From positions 434,001 through 498,000 of the forward strand of contig JACKNG010000005.1 in NCBI GenBank assembly GCA_024235015.1: a stretch of DNA of 64,000 nt. Reading direction: 5' to 3'. The number at the start of each line of letters is the position of its first letter. Position 1 is the first letter of the stretch. The notes under the pieces were generated by a model. The model was given only the letters and a program-made list of their open reading frames with translations. It made no database searches and was not told the origin of the DNA. The DNA comes from Gammaproteobacteria bacterium. GTDB lineage: Bacteria > Pseudomonadota > Gammaproteobacteria > Ga0077536. Made by a program: the position numbers and the translations under genes. Positions 54,349-64,000 of this stretch are shown piece after piece.

Positions 54349-55155
54349 ATGAAACGCCGCGTATTCTTCATCTCCGATCGGACCGGCATCACGGCCGAGA
54401 CCCTGGGCGCGAGCCTGCTCACGCAGTTCCCGGACATCGATTTCCAGCGCCATCACATCCCCTTCGTGACCAACGAACTGGCGGCCCGCGCGGCGCTCGC
54501 CACCATCGCGCGCAAGACCGAGCAGGACGACGAACCGCCGCTGGTGTTCAGCACCCTCACCGACCCGGCCGTGCAGCGCATCGTCGCCGCCTCGAGCCCG
54601 TTCGTGTTCGATCTCTTCGGCACCTTCATCGAGCCGCTCGAAGCCGCGCTCGGCTGCGCCTCCTCGCACACCGCGGGACGCATGCACGGCATGGGCGACA
54701 GCAGCGCCTACGAGCGCCGCGTGTCGGCCCTGAACTACACCCTCGGTCACGACGACGGCCTCGCGCCACGCGATCTCGACGAGGCCGACCTCGTCCTGGT
54801 CGGCGTCTCGCGCTGCGGCAAGACCCCGACCTGCCTCTACCTCGCCATGCATTACTCGCTGCGCGCGGCCAACTACCCGCTGACCGACGACGATTTCGAA
54901 AGCAACAGCCTGCCGCGCAGCCTCAGGCCCTGCCGCGACAAGCTCTACGGCCTGACCATCGTGCCCGAGCAGCTCAGCCGCATCCGCCGCGAACGCCGCC
55001 CGCACGGCGACTATTCCACGCTCGCGCGCTGCCGCGCCGAAGTACAGCAGGCCGAGGCGTTGTTCCGCAGCGAGAACATTCCCTTCCTCGACACCACCAC
55101 CGTCTCGATCGAGGAGATCGCCGCCACCATCGTGCGCGACATGGGCCTGCATTGA
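54349..55155 (+). CDS. ppsR: PEP synthase regulatory protein (bifunctional kinase/pyrophosphorylase)
   Basis: A 268-residue DUF299-type regulator that uses ADP to inactivate PEP synthase by threonine phosphorylation and phosphate to reactivate it. Family features are VFFISDRTGITAETLG (about 4-19), RVSALNYTLGHDDG near 124 and the P-loop GVSRCGKTPTCLYLA near 152-166. The divergent pairing with ppsA identifies the target as PpsA and not pyruvate phosphate dikinase. Confidence 0.95.
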   Translation: MKRRVFFISDRTGITAETLGASLLTQFPDIDFQRHHIPFVTNELAARAALATIARKTEQDDEPPLVFSTLTDPAVQRIVAASSPFVFDLFGTFIEPLEAALGCASSHTAGRMHGMGDSSAYERRVSALNYTLGHDDGLAPRDLDEADLVLVGVSRCGKTPTCLYLAMHYSLRAANYPLTDDDFESNSLPRSLRPCRDKLYGLTIVPEQLSRIRRERRPHGDYSTLARCRAEVQQAEALFRSENIPFLDTTTVSIEEIAATIVRDMGLH

Positions 55156-55165
55156 TCCCGGCCCC

Positions 55166-56482
55166 GTGGTGAGCCCGGCGACGATCGGCGGCGCCCGCGC
55201 CCGCGCCGCGGGCGCCGCGACCTGCCTGATGATCGCGCTGTCGCTGGCCGCGGGGCTGAGCGGCGGCGCCTTCCCGGCCTGGCCGGCGGGGCTGGTCGCC
55301 TGGCTCATCGGCATCGCGCTGCTGCCGACGATTTCGTCGTTTCAACGCGTGCAGACCGGCCTCATGGCCGGCGTCGGAGTCGCCGCGCTGGCCGTTGCCA
55401 TCGCCGGCGGCGCGGGCGGGGTGCTCGGGCCGCTGGTGGTCGGCAACCAGGCCCTGCTCGCCATGCTCGCCACGGTGTCCTTTCTGCGCATGGTCACGCG
55501 CACCGGTGACGATCCCGACGAGCGTCTGCCGCGCGGTCGCCGCGCCCTGTGGCAGACCCTGCTCGCCACCCACCTGTTCGGCGCCGTGATCAACATCTCG
55601 GCCGCCTTCATCGTCGGCCAGCGCATCGCCCGCGACGGTTCGCTGACCCCGCTGCAGGCCAAGGTGGTGTCACGCGCCTTCACCGCCGCGGCCTGCTGGT
55701 CGCCGCTGTTCGCCGCCATGGCGGTGGTGCTGCACTACGTGCCGGGGGTCGACATGTTCCACGTCACCCGGGTCAACCTGGTGCTGGCCGTGCTGCTGCT
55801 CGGCTGGAGTGCGCAGAGCCTGGCGCGCGACGCCGCGGTCGACGACTTCGTCGGTTTCCCCCTGCATCGCGAAGCGCTGACCGTACCGCTGCTGCTCGCC
55901 GCCCTGGTCGTCGGCCTCTACCTGCTGCCGACCGGCTGGCCCATCCTCAGCACCATCATCGTCGCCGCGCTCGGCTGCGTCGCACTGCTCAGGATGGGCC
56001 GGCCACCCGGCGAAACCCGCCGCCTGCTGCTCCATCACGTCGAGCGCGAACTGCCGCGCATGGGCGGAGAGTTCGCGCTGTTTCTCGGTGCCAGCGTGCT
56101 TGCCGGCGGCATCGCGGCGCTGGCCAGCGTCGGGCATCTCGACCTCGTCATCGATCCCCACCAGCCGCGCGAGGGCATCCCTCTGCTGTTCACCCTGGTC
56201 GCCCTGACCCTGGTCGGCATCCACCCGGTGATCAGCGTCGCCACCCTGTCGGGCCTGTTCCCGACCACGCTGGCCGCCCCCGATCTCGTCGGTATCGTGG
56301 TCCTGATGGCCTGGTCGGTGGCGCTGGGTACCTCGCCCTTCTCGGGCACCGCCCTCGCCCTGCAGGGGCGCTTCGGCATCCCCGCGACGCGCTTCCTGCG
56401 CTGGAACCTGGCCTACCTCGCCATCGGGCTGGTGCTGGCCAGCGCGGTGCTGCTCGCCGCCGACTACTTCGCCTGGGCCTGA
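55166..56482 (+). CDS. Multi-spanning membrane protein of unknown function
   Basis: A 438-residue protein with about eleven to twelve hydrophobic segments and short loops, starting at GTG (two adjacent GTG codons, 55166 and 55169). Segments such as SFLRMVTRTG, AACWSPLFAAMAVVLHYVPG and LVGIHPVISVATLSGL, and SVALGTSPFSGTAL near the end, suggest an ion- or organic-acid-transporter-like fold with re-entrant serine/threonine loops, but I cannot name a family. It starts ten bases after ppsR, so it is probably co-transcribed. The end overlaps the convergent hydratase-like gene by 19 bases. Confidence 0.75.
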   Translation: MVSPATIGGARARAAGAATCLMIALSLAAGLSGGAFPAWPAGLVAWLIGIALLPTISSFQRVQTGLMAGVGVAALAVAIAGGAGGVLGPLVVGNQALLAMLATVSFLRMVTRTGDDPDERLPRGRRALWQTLLATHLFGAVINISAAFIVGQRIARDGSLTPLQAKVVSRAFTAAACWSPLFAAMAVVLHYVPGVDMFHVTRVNLVLAVLLLGWSAQSLARDAAVDDFVGFPLHREALTVPLLLAALVVGLYLLPTGWPILSTIIVAALGCVALLRMGRPPGETRRLLLHHVERELPRMGGEFALFLGASVLAGGIAALASVGHLDLVIDPHQPREGIPLLFTLVALTLVGIHPVISVATLSGLFPTTLAAPDLVGIVVLMAWSVALGTSPFSGTALALQGRFGIPATRFLRWNLAYLAIGLVLASAVLLAADYFAWA

Positions 56483-57351
56483 GCCGGACGTGCCGCGGCG
56501 GGTGGCCCGACGAGTTCGAACTCGAGCCGACCGCGGCCGCCGTAATCGACGACGTAATGGCCCGGCCGGCCCGGGTTCATCTTGCCCAGCGTGCCGGTGA
56601 TGAGGACGTGGCCGGCCTCGAGCGGCCAGCCGGCGGCGTAGAGGTGGTTGACCAGCCACAGCAGCGCGCCGAGCTGGTCGCCCATGGCGTTGCGGGCGAG
56701 CCCCTCGTCGACGGTCTCGCCGTCGCGCGCGAGGGTGAACGTGAGATCGTTGACCGCGCCCAGCCGCGCCAGGGTGAAGGGGCGCCCGACCACGTAGGCC
56801 GCCGCAGCGATGTTGGTGGCGACGATGTCGACCCCGCTCAGGCGCTCCGGCTGGTCGTAATGCACGCTCGGCAGTTCGACCACCGGCACGACGTCGCGGA
56901 TGTAGGTGGCGAGATCGTCGAGGGATTTCATCGATCGCCGGATGGGTGAGCGCAGCACGTAACCGACCTCGACCTCGACGACCAGGCCCGGGTAGTCGGC
57001 CAGGGCCACCCGGGCACCGTCGGCGTAGGCGCCGTCGGCAAACAGGACGCCGCTGACCGGGCCGTTGAGGGCGAAGCGGGCACGACCGGCGGGGTTGGTG
57101 AAACCGGCCTTGTAGCCGCCGATCGGCCGCGCCAGCCGCTCGACGTCGACCAGCGCGTGCTGCACGGCATAGGCCTCGTCCAGCGTGAACGCGGGCACCA
57201 GGTCCGACAGCCGCGGCAGCGGATTCCCGCGTGCGCGCTCGGCACGGATGATGTCGGCCCAACCGTCGGCATCGGCGCCGGCTTCGGCGCTTGGCGCAAT
57301 GCTGCAGAGGGCCACCACGAACAGCGTGCCCCAGGTGCCCGGCTTCGGCAT
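56464..57351 (-). CDS. 2-keto-4-pentenoate hydratase / FAH-family protein with signal peptide
   Basis: A 295-residue protein whose body (about residues 30-285) matches the MhpD/DmpE-like hydratases and decarboxylases of meta-cleavage pathways: LPRLSDLVPAFTLDEAYAVQ, GYKAGFTNPAGR near 76, VEVEVGYVL with metal-ligand glutamates near 125, and VNHLYAAGWPLEAGHVLITGTL near 240-261. Those enzymes are cytosolic. Here the chosen ATG gives a good signal peptide (TLFVVALCSIAPSAEA, cleavage near 24), so the protein appears exported. No aromatic-degradation gene is near. The substrate is unknown. Confidence 0.85.
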   Translation of the reverse strand: MPKPGTWGTLFVVALCSIAPSAEAGADADGWADIIRAERARGNPLPRLSDLVPAFTLDEAYAVQHALVDVERLARPIGGYKAGFTNPAGRARFALNGPVSGVLFADGAYADGARVALADYPGLVVEVEVGYVLRSPIRRSMKSLDDLATYIRDVVPVVELPSVHYDQPERLSGVDIVATNIAAAAYVVGRPFTLARLGAVNDLTFTLARDGETVDEGLARNAMGDQLGALLWLVNHLYAAGWPLEAGHVLITGTLGKMNPGRPGHYVVDYGGRGRLEFELVGPPAAARPAQAQAK

Positions 57352-57719
57352 GATTCTCCCCGTGTGATGGCGCGTCCGCGTTGATCGCCACGCGCGCGGT
57401 TTGCGATCATGCCCGCGATGACCAGCGCGACTCAAACCCCCGCGCGGGCCGCGCCACACCCGGCGCGACCGACCGCCCCCGGCGACGGCGACCCGCCGCC
57501 GCAGGCCGGCTCGCAGTATCATGCCGCCGGGCGGAACGTTGGCGCGCGCAGCGGCCGCCGCTTCGAACATCCTGTCGACACCGGGCTCGGCGCCGACGCC
57601 ACGCCCCAGAACGAGGCCGAACCCCTGCATACCGACTTCGCCATCATCCCGCGACAGGCTGCCGCCGACGCCGTCGTACCTGCCGCGCGCTGCGCTGCCG
57701 CCTGAAGGTGCCGACCCCG
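57352..57719. other. Intergenic region between divergent genes
   Basis: These 368 bases hold no gene I can support. A 98-codon open frame (57409-57705) has only the proline/alanine/arginine-rich composition expected by chance at this GC content and no ribosome site. The promoters of the two divergent exported-protein genes should lie here, but no clear -35/-10 pair was found. Confidence 0.5.
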
Positions 57720-58331
57720 ATGCCACCTCGCCGTCCCGGCTGCCGCGCGTTACTCGCACTGGCCCTGCTGCTGGCCTCCGCCAGCGCCGCGGCCACGCTC
57801 GGTGAGCGCGAAGCGGCCGTGTTCGAGGCCCTGCTCAACCACGGTCTCGAGCCCGGCACGCCGATCGTCGTGATCGCCGAGGAAACCACCGGCGACCCCG
57901 CCGCCATCGGCACCCACCTGGCCGAATCCGCCGAGCTCGCCGCCGAGCTCGGTGCGCCGCCCGGCACGCTCGACGACTGGGTCCGGCGCAACGCGCAGCG
58001 CGTCACCATCGACCGCCCGCTGCGCCTCGCGGCGACCTACCAGCTACTCGATGCCGAGCAGCGCGCCAAGCTGTTCAGCGCCGAGGCCCCGCAGCTCGCC
58101 TGGAGCCAGTTCTTCGAACACTACCGCGGCGCACCCGGCCTCATCGCCCTGTCCCGCGCCGGCTTCGATGCCGATTTCGAACACGCCCTGATGTACATCG
58201 AACACCATTGCGGGGTGGAGTGCGGGGCCGGGCGCCTGGTCCTGCTCAGCCTCGGCGCCGACGGCGCCTGGCACGTCAACGGCGCGGCGCCGCTGTGGAT
58301 GGCCGACGACGTGCCGGTGCCGGCCGAGTGA
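57720..58331 (+). CDS. Exported protein of unknown function
   Basis: A 203-residue protein with a basic N-terminus and a signal peptide (about 1-26, core LLALALLLASASA). The mature part has no domain I recognise. It is mostly helical in appearance with VIAEETTGDPAAIGTH near 45, LDDWVRRNAQR, and two cysteines in HHCGVECG near 162, possibly a disulfide. The last segment is a small beta sheet (LVLLSLGADGAWHVNG). Start ATG 57720; a GTG four codons earlier is possible. Confidence 0.7.
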   Translation: MPPRRPGCRALLALALLLASASAAATLGEREAAVFEALLNHGLEPGTPIVVIAEETTGDPAAIGTHLAESAELAAELGAPPGTLDDWVRRNAQRVTIDRPLRLAATYQLLDAEQRAKLFSAEAPQLAWSQFFEHYRGAPGLIALSRAGFDADFEHALMYIEHHCGVECGAGRLVLLSLGADGAWHVNGAAPLWMADDVPVPAE

Positions 58332-58418
58332 GCGACATGGACCACGCGACCATCGCCGCGGCGGGCGCTCCCGCAGCCGGCCTCCAGCGCGCCGCCGGCC
58401 CGTCGCGAGCCGCCCGCC

Positions 58419-59000
58419 ATGGATGACTTCATGGACGACTTCGCCCCGCGCTCCAGCGCCATCTGCGTGTTCTGCGGCGCCCGCGAGGGCGACGACGAGG
58501 CCTACCGCGAGGCCGCCGACACCTTCGGCCGCGAAATCGCCGCGCGCGACATCACCCTGGTCTACGGCGGCGGTAACATCGGCCTGATGGGCGTGCTCGC
58601 GGACGCCGCGCTCGACGCCGGCGGGCGGGTGGTCGGCGTGATTCCCGATTTCCTGGTCCTGCGCGAGGTGGTGCACCCGGGCCTGACCGAGACCGTGGTC
58701 GTCGAAGACCTGTTCGAACGCAAGGCACTCATGATCGAGCGCGCCGACGCCTTCGTCGCCCTGCCCGGCGGCATCGGCACCTACGACGAAGTGCTGGAAG
58801 TCATCGCCTGGCGCCAGTTGCGCCAGTTGCGCCAACCCATCGGCCTGCTCGACGTCGGCGGTTACTTCCAGCCGTGGCTGCGCCTGCTCGAGCACACCGT
58901 CGAGCGCGGTTTCGCCAGCGCCGGCGACATCGACCACCTGTTGGTCGAGACCGACCCGGTGCTGCTCGTCGACCGCCTGCACGAGGCCCTGCTCGCGTGA
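58419..59000 (+). CDS. LOG-family nucleoside 5'-monophosphate phosphoribohydrolase (TIGR00730)
   Basis: A 193-residue Rossmann-fold enzyme of the lysine-decarboxylase-like LOG group, which hydrolyses the N-glycosidic bond of (cytokinin) nucleoside monophosphates. Signature motifs are ICVFCGAREGDD (near residue 15), LVYGGGNIGLMG near 47, the arginine-lysine ERKALMIERADAF near 100 and PGGIGTYDE near 116. In bacteria without cytokinin signalling it probably recycles AMP-like nucleotides. It overlaps the next gene by four bases (GTGA). Confidence 0.9.
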   Translation: MDDFMDDFAPRSSAICVFCGAREGDDEAYREAADTFGREIAARDITLVYGGGNIGLMGVLADAALDAGGRVVGVIPDFLVLREVVHPGLTETVVVEDLFERKALMIERADAFVALPGGIGTYDEVLEVIAWRQLRQLRQPIGLLDVGGYFQPWLRLLEHTVERGFASAGDIDHLLVETDPVLLVDRLHEALLA

Positions 59001-59680
59001 GCCGCGGCGGCCGCGCCTACGCCGGGGTGGTGTTCGACATGGACGGCATCCTGATCGACTCCGAACCCCTGTTCCGCATGGCCGCCCAGCAGTCGGCGCG
59101 GGAAATCGGTTACGAGCTCAGCGATGCGACCTACGTCGCCTGGATGGGCCTGCCGCCGCGCGCGGTGGAAGCGGCCGTGCGTGAGAGCATGGGCGCGGAT
59201 TTCCCCATGCAGGCTTTCCGCGAGCGCTTTCGCGACATCTGGGTCGCCCACACCGACCGCCACGGCGTCCCTGCCCAACCCGGCATGGCGGCGCTGCTGG
59301 CGGCACTGCGCGCACGCGACATCCCCTTCGGCGTCGCCACCTCGACCCAGCGTGACCAGGCCGAGCGCTCGCTCGCCCTGGCTGGCCTGGGCGAATTCAT
59401 CGACCACATGGTGTGCGGTAACGAGGTCGAGAACGGCAAGCCGGCACCGGAGATCTTCGAACGCGCGGCGGCGGCGATCGGCATCGCCCCCGAGCGCTGC
59501 GTGGCGCTGGAGGACTCGGCGGCCGGGGTGCAGTCCGCCGCCGGCGCGCGCATGCTGACCATCATGGTGCCCGACCTGCACCAGCCAAGCCCGGCCATCG
59601 CCGCGCTGGCGCGCTACGTGCTGCCCTCGACCCACCGCGCGGCCGAGGTCGTCATCACCCTTTTCGATCACGGACCCTGA
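58997..59680 (+). CDS. HAD-family sugar-phosphate phosphatase (HxpB/YniC-like)
   Basis: A 227-residue cytosolic HAD phosphatase, starting at GTG overlapping the LOG gene stop. Motif I is VVFDMDGILIDSEPLF (about 12-27, nucleophile near Asp16), motif II VATSTQRDQ near 114, motif III lysine in ENGKPAPEIFERAA near 148, and motif IV ALEDSAAGVQSA near 173. A small helical cap lies after motif I. The subgroup hydrolyses 2-deoxyglucose 6-phosphate and related sugar phosphates; the actual substrate is unknown. Confidence 0.88.
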   Translation: MSRGGRAYAGVVFDMDGILIDSEPLFRMAAQQSAREIGYELSDATYVAWMGLPPRAVEAAVRESMGADFPMQAFRERFRDIWVAHTDRHGVPAQPGMAALLAALRARDIPFGVATSTQRDQAERSLALAGLGEFIDHMVCGNEVENGKPAPEIFERAAAAIGIAPERCVALEDSAAGVQSAAGARMLTIMVPDLHQPSPAIAALARYVLPSTHRAAEVVITLFDHGP

Positions 59681-59683
59681 ACC

Positions 59684-60187
59684 ATGACCCGATACCTGCC
59701 GCTCGTCTGCGCCGCGTTGTGCGCCTGGAGCGTCGCCCTCGCGGCGCAATCCGCGCCGCCCGCGGCCACGCCGCCCAGCGTGCCCGACGCCGCCACCGCC
59801 CTGGCCGCCTGGGAAGCCTTCGCCGCCGACCCGGTCGCCCGGCTCGATCGCACCCAGCCCTTTCTCGACTTCATCCGCGGCAGCGGCGAAGTGCACATCG
59901 TGCTGAACGAGAACCTCCTCGCCTGGATGTACGACGACGGCCTGCCGCCGGAGCGCAAGGCGGTGCTGTACGCCGCCTTCCTCGGCGCCAACATGGCCGC
60001 CCAGCTGTCACGCGGCGAAGCCGGCAGCGACGACACGGCCGGCATGCGCGGTGCCCTGGCCGCCTACCGCGCCCTGCGCGGCGGCGACGCCAACTTCCAT
60101 CTCGCCCTGTTCGACCGCCTCGACACCGCCGAGAAAGCCGGCGAGTTCGATGCCGCGGTGACCGCACTGGCGGCCGCGGACGACTGA
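59684..60187 (+). CDS. Exported protein of unknown function
   Basis: A 167-residue protein with a signal peptide (about 1-21, VCAALCAWSVALAAQ) and an alanine/proline linker. The mature part is helical with ARLDRTQPFLDFIRGSGEVHI near residue 53 and NENLLAWMYDD near 77. The LDRTQPFLDFI region and the LLAWMYDDGLP segment look conserved in character, but I recognise no domain. It sits three bases after the HAD gene and is probably in the same transcript. Confidence 0.7.
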   Translation: MTRYLPLVCAALCAWSVALAAQSAPPAATPPSVPDAATALAAWEAFAADPVARLDRTQPFLDFIRGSGEVHIVLNENLLAWMYDDGLPPERKAVLYAAFLGANMAAQLSRGEAGSDDTAGMRGALAAYRALRGGDANFHLALFDRLDTAEKAGEFDAAVTALAAADD

Positions 60188-60207
60188 TCGCACCACCCCG
60201 CGCTGCC

Positions 60208-60714
60208 ATGCCCGCCCGCCTAGAAGCCCAGGTCTGCGACATCACCACGCTCGACGTCGACGCCATCGTCAACGCCGCCAACGAGAGCCTGCTCGGTGGC
60301 GGCGGCGTCGACGGCGCGATTCACCGTGCCGCCGGCCCCGGGCTGCTCGCCGAATGTCGCACGCTCGGCGGTTGCCCCACCGGCGAAGCGCGCATCACCG
60401 CCGGCCACGACCTGCCGGCACGGTACGTCATTCACACCGTCGGCCCGGTGTGGCACGGCGGCGCCGACGGCGAGCCCGCGTTGCTCGCCGCCTGCTATCG
60501 CAACACGCTGGCGCTGGCCGCCGACCACGATCTCTCCAGCATCGCTTTCCCGGCCATCAGCTGCGGCGTCTACGGCTACCCGCATGCCGCGGCGGCGGCC
60601 ATCGCGGTACGCGAAGTGCAGGCCGGTGTGGTACGGCACCCGGCGTTCGAGCGCGTCGTGTTCGCCTGTTTCGACGCCGCCATGCTCGCCCACTACCAGG
60701 CCCTGCTCGAGTGA
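60208..60714 (+). CDS. Macro-domain O-acetyl-ADP-ribose deacetylase
   Basis: A 168-residue stand-alone macro domain of the YmdB/MacroD type that removes acetyl or ADP-ribose adducts. Motifs are CDITTLDVDAIVNAANESLLGGGGVDGAIH, split here into VDAIVNAANE (catalytic-loop asparagine near 26) and GGGGVDGAIH (near 33-42), then VIHTVGPVWHGG near 74 and FPAISCGVYGYP near 113-124. Length and completeness fit an active enzyme. The HAD gene starts two bases after its stop, with a possible GTG overlapping it. Confidence 0.92.
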   Translation: MPARLEAQVCDITTLDVDAIVNAANESLLGGGGVDGAIHRAAGPGLLAECRTLGGCPTGEARITAGHDLPARYVIHTVGPVWHGGADGEPALLAACYRNTLALAADHDLSSIAFPAISCGVYGYPHAAAAAIAVREVQAGVVRHPAFERVVFACFDAAMLAHYQALLE

Positions 60715-60716
60715 CC

Positions 60717-61598
60717 ATGGCACGCAAGACCGGCTACCACCGCGCCACCCTCGCCATCGTCTACGACTTCGATGGCACGTTGACCCCGCAACCGATGCAG
60801 GAATACACCGTGCTGCCCCAGCTCGGCATCTCCGGCGAAGCCTTCTGGGCCGAGGTCAATGCCGAGGTCGCGCGCACCGGTGGCGACGCCATCCTCACCT
60901 ACATGCGCCTGCTGGTGGAGCAGATCGAGGCCAACAAGGCCCACCTCTCGCGCGAGGACCTGCGGCGGCTGGCCGCCGGCATCGAGTACTACCCGGGGGT
61001 GGAGAGCTGGTTCGAGCGCGTCAACGCCTACGTCGACGAGCACAGCGGCGGCACGGTACAGACGCGGCACTACATCGTCTCGGCGGGCTTGAGCGAAATT
61101 CTCGAAGGCATCAGCATCAAGGATCATTTCAGCCGCATCTATGCCTCGCAGTACTACTTCGATCACCACGAGGCGGCGCGCTTCCCCACCGTGGTCATCA
61201 ACGACACCGCCAAGACGCAGTACCTGTTCCGCATCAACAAGGGCCGCGAGCAGCAGCTCGAGACCATCAACGAGTACATGCCGGAAGGCGAACGCCCGAT
61301 CCCCTTCCAGCACATGCTCTACGTCGGCGACGGTCTCACCGACGTGCCCTGCATGACGGTGGTGAAGAACTACGGCGGTTTCGCCGTCGCCGTGCACAAG
61401 CCGCGCAGCGAGGACTCGATCGCGGTGTGCCAGCGCCTCGTCGCGGCCAACCGCATCGACTTCTACGCCCCGGCCGACTACCGCGCCGGCAAGCAGCTCG
61501 AACGCCGCATCCACAAGATCCTCGACCTCATCCTCGCCCGCATCAGCTTCGAGCAGGAGCGCCATCGCTTTCTGCAGGAGATCGGCCACGACGGCTGA
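60717..61598 (+). CDS. HAD-family phosphatase
   Basis: A 293-residue cytosolic HAD hydrolase. Motif I is VYDFDGTLTPQPMQ (near residue 15-28), motif II is IVSAGLSEIL near 120, and motif IV is YVGDGLTDVPCM near 201. A large helical cap (about 30-100) and a C-terminal helical pair (RIHKILDLILARISFEQERHR) extend it. The first part resembles phosphoserine-phosphatase-like enzymes, but the length and cap are different, so the substrate is open. Confidence 0.82.
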   Translation: MARKTGYHRATLAIVYDFDGTLTPQPMQEYTVLPQLGISGEAFWAEVNAEVARTGGDAILTYMRLLVEQIEANKAHLSREDLRRLAAGIEYYPGVESWFERVNAYVDEHSGGTVQTRHYIVSAGLSEILEGISIKDHFSRIYASQYYFDHHEAARFPTVVINDTAKTQYLFRINKGREQQLETINEYMPEGERPIPFQHMLYVGDGLTDVPCMTVVKNYGGFAVAVHKPRSEDSIAVCQRLVAANRIDFYAPADYRAGKQLERRIHKILDLILARISFEQERHRFLQEIGHDG

Positions 61599-61628
61599 CG
61601 CCGGGCGTGCAACCCGCAAGGTTTTCAA

Positions 61629-62144
61629 GTGAACAGATATCCCGGCCTCATGTTGTTGTTACTGCTCGTCGTCGCCGGCTGCTCGCGCATGCCGGTACCC
61701 AGGCTGCCGCATCTCGGCGCTGACGACGCGCCCGCCGCCGCGACGCCGGCGACGACGGTCGACCAGACCGCAACCCCGCGCGACATGCTCACCGCGCATC
61801 TCGTCAACCCGCGCGTCGACCCGGCCACGCCCAACATGACCGTCGGCAAGCTCATCGAGTATGCCGATCGCTACCTCGCCTGCGATTGTGCGTCGACGCG
61901 CTTCGTGCGGCGCTGGGAGCGCACCGCCCACGGCTACCGCCTCGAGACCAACTCGGGCGTGGTCGCACCGCTCGAATTCGTCTGCCGCGATACCGCTGAC
62001 GACCGCGAATGCTTTCTCACCGAAATCGACCGCGGCCCGCAGGCGGCAACACTCGAAGAGCGCTTCGTACCGGGCAGCGAGTTCATCCGCTTCCTCTACG
62101 ACAACGGGGTGCGCTGCCCGCGCGAGGAACCCTGCCCCGAGTAA
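61629..62144 (+). CDS. Lipoprotein of unknown function
   Basis: A 171-residue protein starting at GTG with a lipoprotein signal (MLLLLLVVAG then Cys18). A disordered alanine/threonine linker (about 25-52) precedes a small domain with five cysteines (CDC near 85, then single ones near 118, 128 and 162-167), including YADRYLACDC, WERTAHGYRLETNSG and FVPGSEFIRFLYDNG. No family recognised. Paired cysteines suggest disulfides in the periplasm. Confidence 0.72.
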   Translation: MNRYPGLMLLLLLVVAGCSRMPVPRLPHLGADDAPAAATPATTVDQTATPRDMLTAHLVNPRVDPATPNMTVGKLIEYADRYLACDCASTRFVRRWERTAHGYRLETNSGVVAPLEFVCRDTADDRECFLTEIDRGPQAATLEERFVPGSEFIRFLYDNGVRCPREEPCPE

Positions 62145-62247
62145 GGGAATGCGCGGTGGCAATGCGCTGGCGGGCTGAGGTATTAGCGATTGGTCAGACG
62201 CTATAAGATTGACGCAATTTCGAACCGCTGCCGGTAAACCGATCACC

Positions 62248-64000
<1,753 letters not shown>

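Noticed and set aside
57409..57705. 98-codon frame between the hydratase-like gene and the exported protein gene
   Set aside because: Low-complexity Pro/Ala/Arg composition, no ribosome site, no similarity to any domain I know.

Overview
The window is a contiguous stretch of a high-GC chromosome from a Gammaproteobacterium. Pointers to that class are the tig-clpP-clpX-lon-hupB-ppiD block with tRNA-Val and tRNA-Asp between hupB and ppiD, the ampD-ampE pair near nadC, the divergent ppsA/ppsR pair, homodimeric aceE, a monofunctional argA and LpxD/LpxH lipid A enzymes. I cannot place it to genus. I see no insertion sequence, prophage or CRISPR array. Gene density is very high, and many neighbours overlap by 1-8 bases (ATGA, GTGA or TGATG junctions).

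Layout. 1-9.3 kb: end of clpA, convergent argA-argE, ilvD, a small lytic transglycosylase, pgpA coupled to a VKOR-thioredoxin fusion, and a solitary lpxD. 9.3-14.6 kb: an EamA transporter, HMG-CoA lyase, glutathione reductase, a peroxiredoxin-like gene with an in-frame TGA at the peroxidatic position (probable selenoprotein), a nitroreductase and a DUF427 protein. 14.6-25.7 kb: one leftward seven-gene unit that starts with a Yej/Opp-type peptide ABC importer (binding protein and two permeases), continues with thiolase and FadJ-type beta-oxidation genes, and ends with the importer's double ATPase and a MATE exporter. 25.8-36.6 kb: fabI, a dicarboxylate/amino-acid symporter, then the protein-folding and proteolysis block with its tRNAs.

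36.7-41.9 kb: an exported glutaredoxin, an NTF2-like protein, a serine/threonine kinase fused to an HDOD domain, a four-tRNA operon (Pro-Arg-His-Lys) with a clear promoter and terminator, ppiB and lpxH. 41.9-48.3 kb: ampE-ampD, a stand-alone egtD, a membrane-anchored retropepsin-like protease, an AGCS symporter, nadC and an mtdA-like C1 dehydrogenase. 48.5-57.4 kb: an SRAP protein, a Sel1/SPOR protein, two tandem paralogs of unknown function, ppsA, ppsR, an unassigned multi-spanning membrane protein, and a 2-keto-4-pentenoate hydratase relative that carries a signal peptide. 57.7-64 kb: small exported proteins alternating with LOG, HAD and macro-domain enzymes, then the first two thirds of aceE.

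Several genes bear on thiol and peroxide chemistry: VKOR-Trx for disulfide formation, Gor for glutathione, EgtD for ergothioneine, an exported glutaredoxin and the probable selenocysteine peroxiredoxin. The strongest unusual observations are the selenoprotein candidate with its own stem-loop, the importer operon split by beta-oxidation genes, the kinase-HDOD fusion, the tandem paralog pair beside ppsA, and the exported hydratase-family protein.
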